DNA of 10,396 nt from Methanobacteriota archaeon (GTDB taxonomy: Archaea > Methanobacteriota > Methanobacteria > Methanobacteriales > Methanobacteriaceae), in NCBI GenBank assembly GCA_023434825.1, contig JAEYSH010000004.1, positions 1 to 10,396 of the forward strand, read 5' to 3'. This document shows positions 1-6,564 of the stretch, in pieces. The notes under the pieces are model-generated. The model saw nothing but the letters and a program-made list of their open reading frames with translations. It searched no databases and was not told where the DNA came from. Positions within the stretch are counted from its first letter, which is position 1. The number at the start of each line of letters is the position of its first letter. The translations under genes and the position numbers were made by a program.

Positions 1-41
<41 letters not shown>

Positions 42-43
42 AA

Positions 44-115
<72 letters not shown>

Positions 116-146
116 GGAGTGCGTCTACCTTGAATATAGATGTATT

Positions 147-161
147 CCTATATAACCTTTT
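147..161 (-). promoter_or_regulatory. Promoter of the tRNA-Val/tRNA-Phe unit
   Basis: On the minus strand AAAAGG (BRE-like) is followed by TTATATAG, an archaeal TATA box centred near 152. A start about 26 bases on falls near 125, about 10 bases before the mature tRNA-Val 5' end, which is normal for an archaeal tRNA leader. Confidence 0.7.
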
Positions 162-405
162 CCCTTATTTTGCTAATTTTTGATGTAAAATAGTAAAATA
201 ATTTAAATTATTCTGACTTTTTTAGTATTTCTTGTTAAACTTGCTTAAATTATTTGCTGTATTCCAATTGATTTTGTTATACTTGCTCTTGCTTAATAAT
301 TTAAAAAAAATAATTAATATATCTTTATGGATTAATTAAACATTATTAAGTCTTTTTATGGTTATTAGGTGATAAAGATAAATTATTTTATCAAAAAACA
401 AGACA
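162..405. other. AT-rich intergenic stretch without recognisable genes
   Basis: This is the middle of the divergent gap between the tRNA unit and the GerW operon. It is very AT-rich, with no frame that combines a ribosome site with plausible protein composition, and no recognised RNA. Only the flanking promoters can be supported. Confidence 0.6.
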
Positions 406-407
406 TT

Positions 408-419
408 AATTATAAATAG
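408..419 (+). promoter_or_regulatory. TATA box of the GerW-DUF2953 operon
   Basis: TTATAAATAG at 410-419 is a good archaeal TATA box. It predicts a start near 440 and a leader of about 28 bases carrying the strong ribosome site AAGGAGG (454-460) before the ATG at 468. Confidence 0.6.
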
Positions 420-467
420 TAGTAAACTAACCTATAATGTGTAAATGTCCTCTAAGGAGGTTAAAAT

Positions 468-875
468 ATGGATATAGAACCAATAAAAACAACAGTAGAA
501 GAGCTTTTAAAGGTCTTAGCCACCGAAAATGTTATTGGCGAGACAATTGAAACTGAGGATAAGATTCTTATCCCTGTAACTAAGTTTGGAATGGCATTTG
601 GTGCTGGAAGCGGTGAAGGTCAAGGACCTGCTAATCAAGGTGGAGGAAAAGGTAGTGCTGCCGGTGGAGGTGCCGGTATTGAACCTATAGCCATGATAGC
701 TGTATTTAAAGGCGTAAGTGGCCCTGAAGGTGTAAGAATCATGCATTTGACACCACCTAACCCTATAGGCAGAGCTATTTCTGAAGCTGTCCCTGCTGTA
801 ATAGATCTTATGAAGGAAAGTAAAGAAACCGTTAAAGACTTAACAGCAGAAGATAAAAAGGAAGAAACAGAGTAA
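468..875 (+). CDS. GerW/YtfJ-family protein
   Basis: A 135-residue soluble protein of the GerW (spore protein YtfJ) family. Visible family features: an N-terminal helix (residues 4-20), the segment V22-IGE...ED-K-ILIPVTKFGMAFGAG (22-47), a Gly-rich loop (45-70), the strand GIEPIAMIAVFKG (70-82) and VRIMHL (89-94), then a charged helical tail (98-135). AAGGAGG seven bases before the ATG fixes the start. In Bacillus the homologue is a spore inner-membrane-associated protein encoded beside a DUF2953 protein, YtfI, and the same pairing is seen here with the next gene. Methanogens do not sporulate, so the family must have another, unknown role. The family call is strong; the function is unknown. 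Confidence 0.88.
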   Translation: MDIEPIKTTVEELLKVLATENVIGETIETEDKILIPVTKFGMAFGAGSGEGQGPANQGGGKGSAAGGGAGIEPIAMIAVFKGVSGPEGVRIMHLTPPNPIGRAISEAVPAVIDLMKESKETVKDLTAEDKKEETE

Positions 876-906
876 ACAAACTCTTATTTTAAATTTTTAG
901 ATAAAA

Positions 907-1509
907 GTGGTCCAATTGATCCTTGCAACCGCCATTATACTAATTATAGTACTATTTTTTGTATGTGTTCTGGTGGTTCCGTTTAATATTTCTCTTAAGT
1001 TAAAAACTGAAGGATTAAAAGCCACAGGATGTTTTAAATTAACATGGATTAAAATTAAACTAATTCAGAAGGATTTTCCTGACAAAAAAGATGAAGATAA
1101 GGAAAAGAAGGAGAAGAAAGAAGAAGAAAAAGAAAATAAATTTGATATTAACAGACTTCCTAAAATAATTTCACTTCTTTATGAATCTTCACCATATTTC
1201 ATACGAATTTTTAATGCATTTTTGAAATCCACCAAAATTGAAAAATTTTCTCTTAATTTAATAATTGGTACCGGTAGCCCTTATGATACTGCTAAACTAA
1301 GCGGTTATTTGTATTCAATAATACCAATAATGAACTTAATCCCTAATACAAACTTTTTCTTTGAACCTGATTTTATAAATGGACGGTTTGAAGCAATTAT
1401 AAATCTAAAGATTAGAATAAGACTTTTCTGGATTGTAATTGAGTCTTTGAGGGTAGTTATTAAAAAACCGGTTAGGTCGCTTATAAATGAACTTAGAAAA
1501 ATGAGATGA
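907..1509 (+). CDS. DUF2953 membrane protein
   Basis: A 200-residue protein with one N-terminal membrane helix (about 3-26), then a short beta-like region, a highly charged Lys/Glu segment (58-80) and a C-terminal domain with G-T-G-S-P-Y-D-T-A-K-L-S-G-Y (121-134) followed by a Pro-Asp-Phe strand (154-156). This matches DUF2953, whose signature is a G-x-G-D/S-x-x-x-T-A...G stretch. The GTG at 907 is the only reasonable start: an in-frame stop lies at 898 and no strong ribosome site is visible, so translation may be coupled to the upstream gene 31 bp away. Genetic linkage to GerW repeats the ytfI-ytfJ pair of Bacillus. A membrane-anchored partner for the GerW protein is an inference from that linkage. 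Confidence 0.82.
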   Translation: MVQLILATAIILIIVLFFVCVLVVPFNISLKLKTEGLKATGCFKLTWIKIKLIQKDFPDKKDEDKEKKEKKEEEKENKFDINRLPKIISLLYESSPYFIRIFNAFLKSTKIEKFSLNLIIGTGSPYDTAKLSGYLYSIIPIMNLIPNTNFFFEPDFINGRFEAIINLKIRIRLFWIVIESLRVVIKKPVRSLINELRKMR

Positions 1510-1512
1510 TTT

Positions 1513-1764
1513 ATGATGGAAATTGAATTATTCGACGGCTTTAAAGTTGAAAGAAAGGTTTTAAAGCCATTTATAATTGAGGATAAATTATTTTTTCCTG
1601 TTGTCGAAATCATTATGAATGGGGATGAAAAATATTTTAATTCTTTAAATATTACTCCTATTGCTTTTGTTGTTGAAGAAAATAATGATAATTATGTTAT
1701 TTTAGTAAATGATGTTGAAATTGAGGAAGAAGAAATTTTAGAACTCTTTTTAACACTTAAATAG
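1513..1764 (+). CDS. Small acidic protein, reduced GerW-like
   Basis: An 83-residue acidic protein, third gene of the GerW operon, starting three bases after the DUF2953 stop. GAGATGAT (1503-1510), overlapping the upstream stop, resembles GAGGTGAT and can serve the ATG at 1513 or the next codon at 1516. By eye the core resembles the GerW protein encoded first in the operon: I-I-E-D-K-L-F-F-P-V-V-E-I (21-33) aligns with E-T-E-D-K-I-L-I-P-V-T-K-F, and I-T-P-I-A-F-V-V (47-54) with I-E-P-I-A-M-I-A. The Gly-rich loop between them is replaced by about 13 ordinary residues. A divergent mini-GerW is my inference; otherwise this is a hypothetical protein. Confidence 0.72.
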   Translation: MMEIELFDGFKVERKVLKPFIIEDKLFFPVVEIIMNGDEKYFNSLNITPIAFVVEENNDNYVILVNDVEIEEEEILELFLTLK

Positions 1765-1863
1765 CTAAATAGTAATATTGAATGTTTAAATATTAAATTA
1801 ACGATTGTTAAATATTATTTTTGAGATCATAGCAAAATATAAACATTTATTAGTCTAATTAAT

Positions 1864-1876
1864 CAATTATAAATTG
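1864..1876 (+). promoter_or_regulatory. Candidate TATA box of the histidine kinase gene
   Basis: CAATTATAAATTG at 1864-1876 contains TTATAAAT and predicts a start near 1895, leaving a leader of about 30-45 bases. A second TATA-like site, TTTATAAAAG at 1907-1916, is too close to the ATG at 1924 but would fit a nearly leaderless message from 1939. Confidence 0.35.
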
Positions 1877-1923
1877 AAAAAATTCAAGAAAAGGAAAAGG
1901 ATTCAATTTATAAAAGTGAATTT

Positions 1924-4062
1924 ATGGGAAATGATCTCATGCTGCAGGATGATAAATATAAGTTTGCAGTTATTGGAGTTCTCTTGGGAATTTCATTTTT
2001 CCTGGTTTATTATTTCCATTTTATATTAAATACAAAAATTATTTTTACACATTTTTTTTATGTTCCAATAATTATATCGGCAATATGGTGGAAAAGAAAA
2101 GCTATAATTTTCCCATTAGTTTTGGCTGCTGTACTTTTAATAAGTAATATAATAACTGGTGATAGTGGGCTTCCATTTATGGAAGATCTATTTAGAGCTG
2201 CAATGTTTATTTTTGTAGGGATTGTAGTTATTTATTTAGCTGAAATAATTGAAAAATCACAGGATACACTTGCTGAAAGTGAAGAAAAATATCGTTCAGT
2301 TATTGAATCTGCTAATGAAGCAATAATAACTGTAAATAATCATGCAGAAATTGTTTCATGGAATAATGCTGCACAGTATATCTTTGGATATGGAGAAAAT
2401 GAAATTTTAGGTAAATCTGTAACACTATTAATGCCTGAGAGAAGTAAAAAGCAGTTTGAAAATAAATTTAAAACTAATGAAAATAGACCTAAGAAGTTTC
2501 ATAATTATGATATTGAATTTAACGCTTTAAGAAAAGATGGAACTGAATTTCCGTTTGAATTATCGGGAGCTAAATGGGAATTTAAAGGGGAAAGATTTTT
2601 CACAGCGATAATACGTGATATTACCAAACGAAAAAAGATAGAAGAAGCACTTATAAACAGTGAAGAAAAGTATAGGGAACTATTTAACAGTGCAAATGAT
2701 ATGATTAGCTTGAATATACTGGAAAAAGGGGGAATACCTGGAAAATTCATCGAAATAAACAATGTAGGATGTAAACGATTAGGTTATTCTAAAGATGAAT
2801 TTTTAAAAATGACTCCTAGGGATATAGTTGCCCCTGAAAAACGTGATCAAATGCCCGAAATTGCTGCAGAGCTCGCTAAAACAGGTCACGCAGAGTATGA
2901 AATGGTTCACATCACTAAAGAAGGTAAAAGAATTCCAGTAGAAATTAACAACCACATTTTTAAGTTTAAAGGAAAAACAGTAGCTCTTGCTATTTCACGT
3001 GATATTACTGAACGTAAAAAGGCTGAAAAACAATTATTTGAAAGTGAACTAAAATACAGAACTCTTTTTAATACAACACCGGATTATACAATGATTATAG
3101 GGACAGATGGTATCTTAATAGACGTAAATGAAGCTGCTAAAGAGGTTACCGGGCTCTCAAAAGATGATCTAATTGGTAAAAAATTTTCCAGTTTAAAAAT
3201 ACTGCTTGATGAAGAAATGCCTTTGCACAGGAAGAATGTTTCTAAAGTATTGAATGGTGAAGTAATTAACTCTTCTGAATCCAGATTTATTGATTATAAA
3301 GGAGATATACGTTATGTTGAAACGTATTTAAAGCCATTAAGAGAAAATAATGAAATACTTGCATTTAATATCGTTGCTCATGATATTACTGAACGTAAAA
3401 AGGCAGAAGAACAATTAAAATCTTCCTTAAAAGAGAAAGAAATGCTTGTTAAAGAGATACATCACCGAGTTAAGAACAATTTAATGGTTATAAGTTCTCT
3501 TTTGAACCTTCAATCAAGATACATAAAAGATAAGGAATCACTTAATATCTTTAAAGAGAGTCAGAGCCGGGCAAAATCAATGGCTCTTATTCATGAAAAA
3601 TTGTATCGATCAGATGATATGAAGAAAATTAATTTCGGTGAATATATTGAAACATTATCTAAAGATCTTTACCGTACTTATATTACCGACTATGGGCGAA
3701 TAAAACTTAATTTAGATGTTGAAGATGCAAAAATTGATATTAACACCTCAGTTCCTCTGGGCCTTATAGTTAATGAGTTAGTCTCTAACTGCATGAAGCA
3801 TGCTTTCCCGGCAAATGATAAATTTGCAAGTCCTGAGGAAATGGAAGGTCAAATTAACATAATATTTAAAAAAGTAGATAATAGTTTCGTATTAGAGGTA
3901 AAAGATAATGGAATAGGATTTCCAGATGATTTAGATTATAAAAATACTGATTCTTTAGGATTACAGTTAGTAAATATGCTGGTTGATCAAATTGATGGTC
4001 AACTTGAACTTAATAATGTAAATGGAACTGAATTTAAAATCAAATTCAAAGAAATGTATTAA
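1924..4062 (+). CDS. Membrane sensor histidine kinase, three PAS domains
   Basis: A 712-residue sensor kinase. Four membrane helices lie near residues 13-35, 39-55, 58-78 and 88-110. Three PAS domains follow (about 121-240, 246-368, 376-495), each ending in a D-I-T-x-R-K-K linker. The kinase core is of the HisKA_2 type: E-I-H-H-R-V-K-N-N-L at 511-520, with H514 (before RVKNN) the likely phosphorylated residue. The ATPase domain shows the N-box N-E-L-V-S-N (617-622), D-N-G-I-G-F (661-666) and a final S-L-G-L-Q-L-V. It should autophosphorylate in response to a signal read by the PAS or membrane part. No response regulator is in the window, so its partner lies elsewhere. The start could also be the ATG at 1939. 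Confidence 0.92.
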   Translation: MGNDLMLQDDKYKFAVIGVLLGISFFLVYYFHFILNTKIIFTHFFYVPIIISAIWWKRKAIIFPLVLAAVLLISNIITGDSGLPFMEDLFRAAMFIFVGIVVIYLAEIIEKSQDTLAESEEKYRSVIESANEAIITVNNHAEIVSWNNAAQYIFGYGENEILGKSVTLLMPERSKKQFENKFKTNENRPKKFHNYDIEFNALRKDGTEFPFELSGAKWEFKGERFFTAIIRDITKRKKIEEALINSEEKYRELFNSANDMISLNILEKGGIPGKFIEINNVGCKRLGYSKDEFLKMTPRDIVAPEKRDQMPEIAAELAKTGHAEYEMVHITKEGKRIPVEINNHIFKFKGKTVALAISRDITERKKAEKQLFESELKYRTLFNTTPDYTMIIGTDGILIDVNEAAKEVTGLSKDDLIGKKFSSLKILLDEEMPLHRKNVSKVLNGEVINSSESRFIDYKGDIRYVETYLKPLRENNEILAFNIVAHDITERKKAEEQLKSSLKEKEMLVKEIHHRVKNNLMVISSLLNLQSRYIKDKESLNIFKESQSRAKSMALIHEKLYRSDDMKKINFGEYIETLSKDLYRTYITDYGRIKLNLDVEDAKIDINTSVPLGLIVNELVSNCMKHAFPANDKFASPEEMEGQINIIFKKVDNSFVLEVKDNGIGFPDDLDYKNTDSLGLQLVNMLVDQIDGQLELNNVNGTEFKIKFKEMY
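1927..1936 (+). promoter_or_regulatory. Possible ribosome site favouring a start at 1939
   Basis: GGAAATGATC matches 8 of 10 bases of GGAGGTGATC and stands two bases before an in-frame ATG at 1939. The ATG at 1924 has only weak AAGTGAA upstream. If the later start is used the kinase is five residues shorter, with no domain affected. Confidence 0.4.
3000..3404 (+). repeat. 24-bp direct repeat at two PAS linkers (3000-3023, 3381-3404)
   Basis: The same 24 bases, beginning TGATATTACTGAACG, occur at 3000-3023 and 3381-3404. Both encode the D-I-T-E-R-K-K-A linker after PAS2 and PAS3, 381 bp (127 codons) apart and in frame. The first linker, near 2618, is diverged. The pattern points to duplication or gene conversion of a PAS module; recombination between the copies would delete exactly one PAS domain in frame. 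Confidence 0.85.
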
Positions 4063-4123
4063 TTTTAGATAAAATGATCTTTTCTTGAATACTAAATTAT
4101 ATGTCTTAAGATAATTTTTTAGG

Positions 4124-4879
4124 TTACTTTAGAGGTCTATATTCTTCATTCAGGATTTTGCTTTTACTATTTGTAGATTTTTCTTTGGCTGTAGGAGAAT
4201 TCTCGTCATCAAAGTATAAAGTTAATTTAATCATTCCTTCAGGATTTACAGGACCTATAACTATATCAGTTCTTCTATCCATTCCCGTAAGCCTTATATG
4301 TGTAGCATTCTTTGCATCAACTTTATTTCCTTCATCATCTTCATATTCAACTTCTCCTTCTGCATAAGTTGATGGTATTCTAACTTTAGATGAGGGGATA
4401 GTTTGGGGAACTTCAATATTTTCGGGTAAATGAACAAATTTTTCATGGGGAATACTTTTAGACCTTTTAGAAATTTTCTCCTCTTCAATTTTTTGTGCTA
4501 TTTCTTCCCTTTGGAGAGTACTGAGTCTTTCACTTGATTCTGGAAATATTATTTCTTCTTCTTTTTCGACATGGTTTTCTACACTTTCTCTTAGCTCATT
4601 GAGTTTAGATAGACGTTTATTATCTTGCCACGGAATTTTTTCAATATCATTAATTAATTCTCTGGCTTCTTCATGCTCCCTGAAACTTTGATTAACTTTT
4701 ACTTCATCTATGGCTTTTATTCGAGGATAAAAGTATTTTTCTTCACTTTCCATATGTGTATTTAATTTATCTTTAATTTCTCTAAATCTGGAGAGTTCTT
4801 CTTTTTCGGTTGCTTCTTTTAAGAGTTCTTTAACGGAATCATGATCATTTTTTAACATATGGTATAATTCTTCAGTCAT
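4124..4879 (-). CDS. Hemerythrin-domain protein with unassigned C-terminal domain
   Basis: A 251-residue soluble protein. Residues 1-115 carry the hemerythrin HHE pattern for a non-heme diiron site: H13 (N-D-H-D), H42-x3-E46, H69 (R-E-H-E-E) and H103-x3-E107 ahead of I-I-F-P. Such domains bind O2, NO or iron, or act as sensors. A Lys/Glu-rich connector (115-145) leads to a beta-rich region (about 146-232, including E-G-E-V-E-Y-E-D-D-E-G and R-T-D-I-V-I-G-P) that I cannot assign, then a Ser/Lys-rich tail. GGTGAT (4885-4890) stands five bases before the ATG. The gene is convergent with the kinase gene, 61 bp apart. A role in oxygen or NO defence is inferred from the domain. Confidence 0.85.
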   Translation of the reverse strand: MTEELYHMLKNDHDSVKELLKEATEKEELSRFREIKDKLNTHMESEEKYFYPRIKAIDEVKVNQSFREHEEARELINDIEKIPWQDNKRLSKLNELRESVENHVEKEEEIIFPESSERLSTLQREEIAQKIEEEKISKRSKSIPHEKFVHLPENIEVPQTIPSSKVRIPSTYAEGEVEYEDDEGNKVDAKNATHIRLTGMDRRTDIVIGPVNPEGMIKLTLYFDDENSPTAKEKSTNSKSKILNEEYRPLK

Positions 4880-5013
4880 TTAATATCACCATTTTATTAA
4901 ATATTATGAAATAAGTATGATATTAAATTAGCTAAAGTAAAGAAAATATGATAAAAAAAGAAATAAATAGATTTTATTTTAAGTTATTCAATTTTAGTTA
5001 GATACCCGTAAAG

Positions 5014-5021
5014 TTTATATA
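5014..5021 (+). promoter_or_regulatory. TATA box of a candidate small transcript
   Basis: TTTATATA is a near-ideal TATA box for this group, preceded by CGTAAAG. It faces the plus strand inside a 507-bp gap whose flanking genes are both on the minus strand, so it serves neither. A start near 5043-5046 would coincide with the 5' edge of the hairpin at 5045. Confidence 0.5.
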
Positions 5022-5044
5022 TTTGATTCAAGTAATGAGTACAC

Positions 5045-5080
5045 TTGAGAAGAAAAATCTTCTCAAACCCCCCCTTTTAA
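5045..5080 (+). ncRNA. Candidate small RNA: hairpin plus C7 run
   Basis: TTGAGAAGA (5045-5053), loop AAAA and TCTTCTCAA (5058-5066) form a perfect 9-bp stem with a four-base loop. A single A and seven C (5068-5074) follow, then TTTT and further U-rich sequence that could end transcription. The C7 run stands out in otherwise very AT-rich DNA. A TATA box at the right distance supports transcription to the right. No RNA family is recognised. Confidence 0.35.
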
Positions 5081-5097
5081 TTTTATTCTTAATTTAG

Positions 5098-5340
5098 AAG
5101 TTTATTTTTTAAAATAATTGATTGAATTTTAAACTCAAATTTAAATTCATTCTAATATTGAATTTCACATTTTTATTGATATTACATTTTTGTAGTAAAA
5201 TTCAATTGTCTAACCATTAACGCTTTTTTGTGTTATTATGATTAAAAAGTACTTAGAAAATTTTTAGGTTTTATAACAATTTTTCCTTACGAAATAACTT
5301 GAAAGTAATTTCAGGACTTGCTTTTCAATTTTAAAAATAG
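5098..5340. other. Gene-free AT-rich gap with dispersed inverted repeats
   Basis: There are no plausible genes here. ATTGAATTT occurs at 5121-5129 and 5157-5165, and its exact inverse AAATTCAAT at 5198-5206; a shorter TGAATTT/AAATTCA pair spans 5123-5149. Low base complexity makes chance a real explanation. Confidence 0.4.
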
Positions 5341-5342
5341 TT

Positions 5343-5367
5343 TAAATAGGGAATTAAACCCTATTTA
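5343..5367 (-). terminator. Hairpin terminator of the Cys-rich secreted gene
   Basis: TAAATAGGG (5343-5351) and CCCTATTTA (5359-5367) form a perfect 9-bp stem with a seven-base loop. It begins 19 bases after the stop of the minus-strand gene at 5387. Read on that strand it is followed by AACTATTTTT, a U-tract. Confidence 0.6.
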
Positions 5368-5386
5368 CAACATTATTATTTGGTAA

Positions 5387-5731
5387 TTAACTTGCAGTGC
5401 AGTTATTACGGGCGTTATTTTTCAGTCCATACTGGTATTTGTGTTGTTCATCGCAATTACCTTTATTAGCGCCTGCATTACCATTTTTTTGACCATACTG
5501 GTATTTGTGTTGATCTCCATCACAATTACTGCAATTTTGGTTATTTTTGCAGTTTATATGGCATTTCTCACCAGTTACTGAGGTACTTTGATTTTGTGTC
5601 ACTTTGGTGCTATTTTGAGTTGTATCTTGTGTTTCATTGGTTGTATTAGTTTCGTTTAATGCAAATGCTGGTATTATACTAATCATCAATACCATAGCGC
5701 TGATTATGGCTGCTTTTTTGATATTTTTCAC
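5387..5731 (-). CDS. Secreted Cys-rich repeat protein, unknown function
   Basis: A 114-residue exported protein. Residues 1-24 are a signal peptide (Lys at 2, 5 and 6, a hydrophobic core, P-A-F-A at 21-24). A Thr/Asn/Gln-rich linker (26-53) contains several N-x-S/T sequons. The C-terminal part has six Cys (57, 61, 67, 70, 93, 111) and a repeated unit, C-D-(G)-D/E-Q-H-K-Y-Q-Y-G-x-K-N (70-83 and 93-105); a 20-bp block recurs exactly at 5427-5446 and 5493-5512. The start is GTG at 5731, fixed by AAGGAGGTGA six bases upstream. Even Cys number and repeated His/Tyr suggest disulfides or metal binding at the cell surface, which is inference. I do not recognise the family. It has its own promoter plus an upstream element shared with the 6688 operon. 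Confidence 0.8.
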   Translation of the reverse strand: MKNIKKAAIISAMVLMISIIPAFALNETNTTNETQDTTQNSTKVTQNQSTSVTGEKCHINCKNNQNCSNCDGDQHKYQYGQKNGNAGANKGNCDEQHKYQYGLKNNARNNCTAS

Positions 5732-5737
5732 TATTTG

Positions 5738-5747
5738 TCACCTCCTT
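5738..5747 (-). promoter_or_regulatory. Strong ribosome site fixing a GTG start
   Basis: AAGGAGGTGA on the minus strand is a full match to the 16S 3' end and stands six bases before GTG at 5731. No ATG at this spacing exists, so GTG is the start. Confidence 0.8.
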
Positions 5748-5778
5748 CAATGTTGGGTGACTAGAAATAGTATTGGAG

Positions 5779-5786
5779 TATATAAA
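5779..5786 (-). promoter_or_regulatory. TATA box of the Cys-rich secreted gene
   Basis: TTTATATA on the minus strand, three bases after the TCGGAATAA block of the shared upstream element. It predicts a start near 5756 and a leader of about 25 bases containing the ribosome site. Confidence 0.65.
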
Positions 5787-5789
5787 TCA

Positions 5790-5820
5790 TTATTCCGACT
5801 TTTCACCCAGATTTGTACCA
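5790..5820 (-). promoter_or_regulatory. Shared bipartite element, copy 1
   Basis: On the minus strand this reads TGGTACA-AATCT-GGGTGAAAA (5820-5800), one base, then TCGGAATAA (5798-5790), directly upstream of the TATA box of the Cys-rich gene. The first block matches copy 2 (6565-6585) at 19 of 21 positions and the second at 9 of 9. It starts two bases after the stop codon of the upstream membrane-protein gene. It is probably a binding site for a regulator; the winged-helix protein encoded at 6203-6487 is the obvious candidate. Confidence 0.7.
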
Positions 5821-5822
5821 GT

Positions 5823-6173
5823 TTATTTCCATGTTACCCAGATTAGTATTGAAAGAGCGAAAAATTCTATTATATTTAAAAAGAATATCGGAGTACCCAT
5901 ACCAGGACCTCTAAAGCCTTCATATGTTAGAAGAAATCCTGTAAAAAGTACATTCTGTAATAAAAGTAATAGGGCAAAAGCTACAAGTCCGAAGGTAAAT
6001 TTAGATTTAAAGTCCCTGTAACTTCTCAAATACAAGTATAATAGAACTATTAAGAGGCATATGTTTCCAATTCCCACAACAATATCTATCGTTATAAGTT
6101 GGGAGTTTACAAGATGCATTCCTCCCCCCATTCCTGTTCCATTTCCTCCTTGATATCCATTTCTGCCTGGCAT
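5823..6173 (-). CDS. Three-helix membrane protein paired with HTH regulator
   Basis: A 116-residue integral membrane protein with helices near 26-48, 57-82 and 94-114. The N-terminus (2-20) is rich in Gly, Asn and Met and ends G-G-G-M-H. The pattern L-Y-L-R-S-Y-R-D-F-K-S-K-F-T-F-G-L (46-63) after helix 1 and I-E-F-F-A-L-S-I-L-I (102-111) in helix 3 resembles, from memory, the haloarchaeal DUF7521 proteins encoded beside the same kind of winged-helix gene. TAGAGGTGA (6178-6186) serves the ATG. It lies 29 bp downstream of the regulator gene on the same strand, so co-transcription is likely. It may be a membrane sensor or partner for that regulator; the family link is moderate and the role unknown. 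Confidence 0.75.
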   Translation of the reverse strand: MPGRNGYQGGNGTGMGGGMHLVNSQLITIDIVVGIGNICLLIVLLYLYLRSYRDFKSKFTFGLVAFALLLLLQNVLFTGFLLTYEGFRGPGMGTPIFFLNIIEFFALSILIWVTWK

Positions 6174-6202
6174 TTTATCACCTCTAAAGAATGTGAATTT
6201 TA

Positions 6203-6487
6203 TTATTTTTTCATTTTACTTAAAATTTCTAGGAATACGGGGTAATTATCTTCCATACGACTTGTTAAAAAGAACATCGCGCCATATTTTTTCTCCCCAG
6301 TAGAATTAACAATGATATTGTGGTCCTCTAAAATTTTAACATGATGTTGAATAGTCTTGTAATCTAGATCAAGTTCTTGAGAAAGCTGATTAACATTGTA
6401 AGGCCTATCATGAAGAGCTTCAATTATTCTAGACCTATTAACTCCTCCTCTACTTCCAGCTATCAAATACCAGAGAACCCTCTTCAT
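6203..6487 (-). CDS. Winged helix-turn-helix (ArsR-like) regulator
   Basis: A 94-residue DNA-binding protein. Helices fall at 16-26 and 32-39, the recognition helix at 42-56 (D-Y-K-T-I-Q-H-H-V-K-I-L-E-D-H), and a wing at 58-75 (I-I-V...Y-G-A-M-F-F-L-T). The start of the protein, I-A-G-S-R-G-G-V-N-R-S-R-I, is a pattern I know from archaeal winged-helix proteins encoded next to small three-helix membrane proteins. No Cys ligands for a metal sensor are present. AGTGAT lies near the ATG. It is divergent from the 6688 operon with 200 bp between them, and the shared element lies in that gap. It probably controls itself, the divergent operon and the Cys-rich gene (inference). Confidence 0.85.
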   Translation of the reverse strand: MKRVLWYLIAGSRGGVNRSRIIEALHDRPYNVNQLSQELDLDYKTIQHHVKILEDHNIIVNSTGEKKYGAMFFLTSRMEDNYPVFLEILSKMKK

Positions 6488-6564
6488 AAAATCACTATAT
6501 TAAAATTATATTATATTTTTGAGTATATGCATTTAATTTAATAACTTTCTCTTTTTTTTAAATT

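Noticed and set aside
4158..4488. Open frames on both strands inside the hemerythrin gene
   Set aside because: They overlap the continuous 251-residue hemerythrin protein and show no conserved features or ribosome sites.
5035..5097. A 20-residue open frame beginning ATG at 5035 across the hairpin and C-run
   Set aside because: It lacks a ribosome site, and the ATG lies upstream of the transcript start predicted from the TATA box at 5014-5021. It is more likely a chance frame in a non-coding element.
5427..5512. 20-bp direct repeat as a CRISPR-like array
   Set aside because: There are only two copies, in frame within a coding sequence, encoding a repeated peptide. It is a protein repeat.
5755..5808. 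GGGTGA (5755-5760) and TCACCC (5803-5808) as an inverted operator centred on the TATA box
   Set aside because: The symmetry around the TATA box is attractive, but only six bases match and the first copy lies at the predicted transcript start; the longer shared element explains the second copy better.
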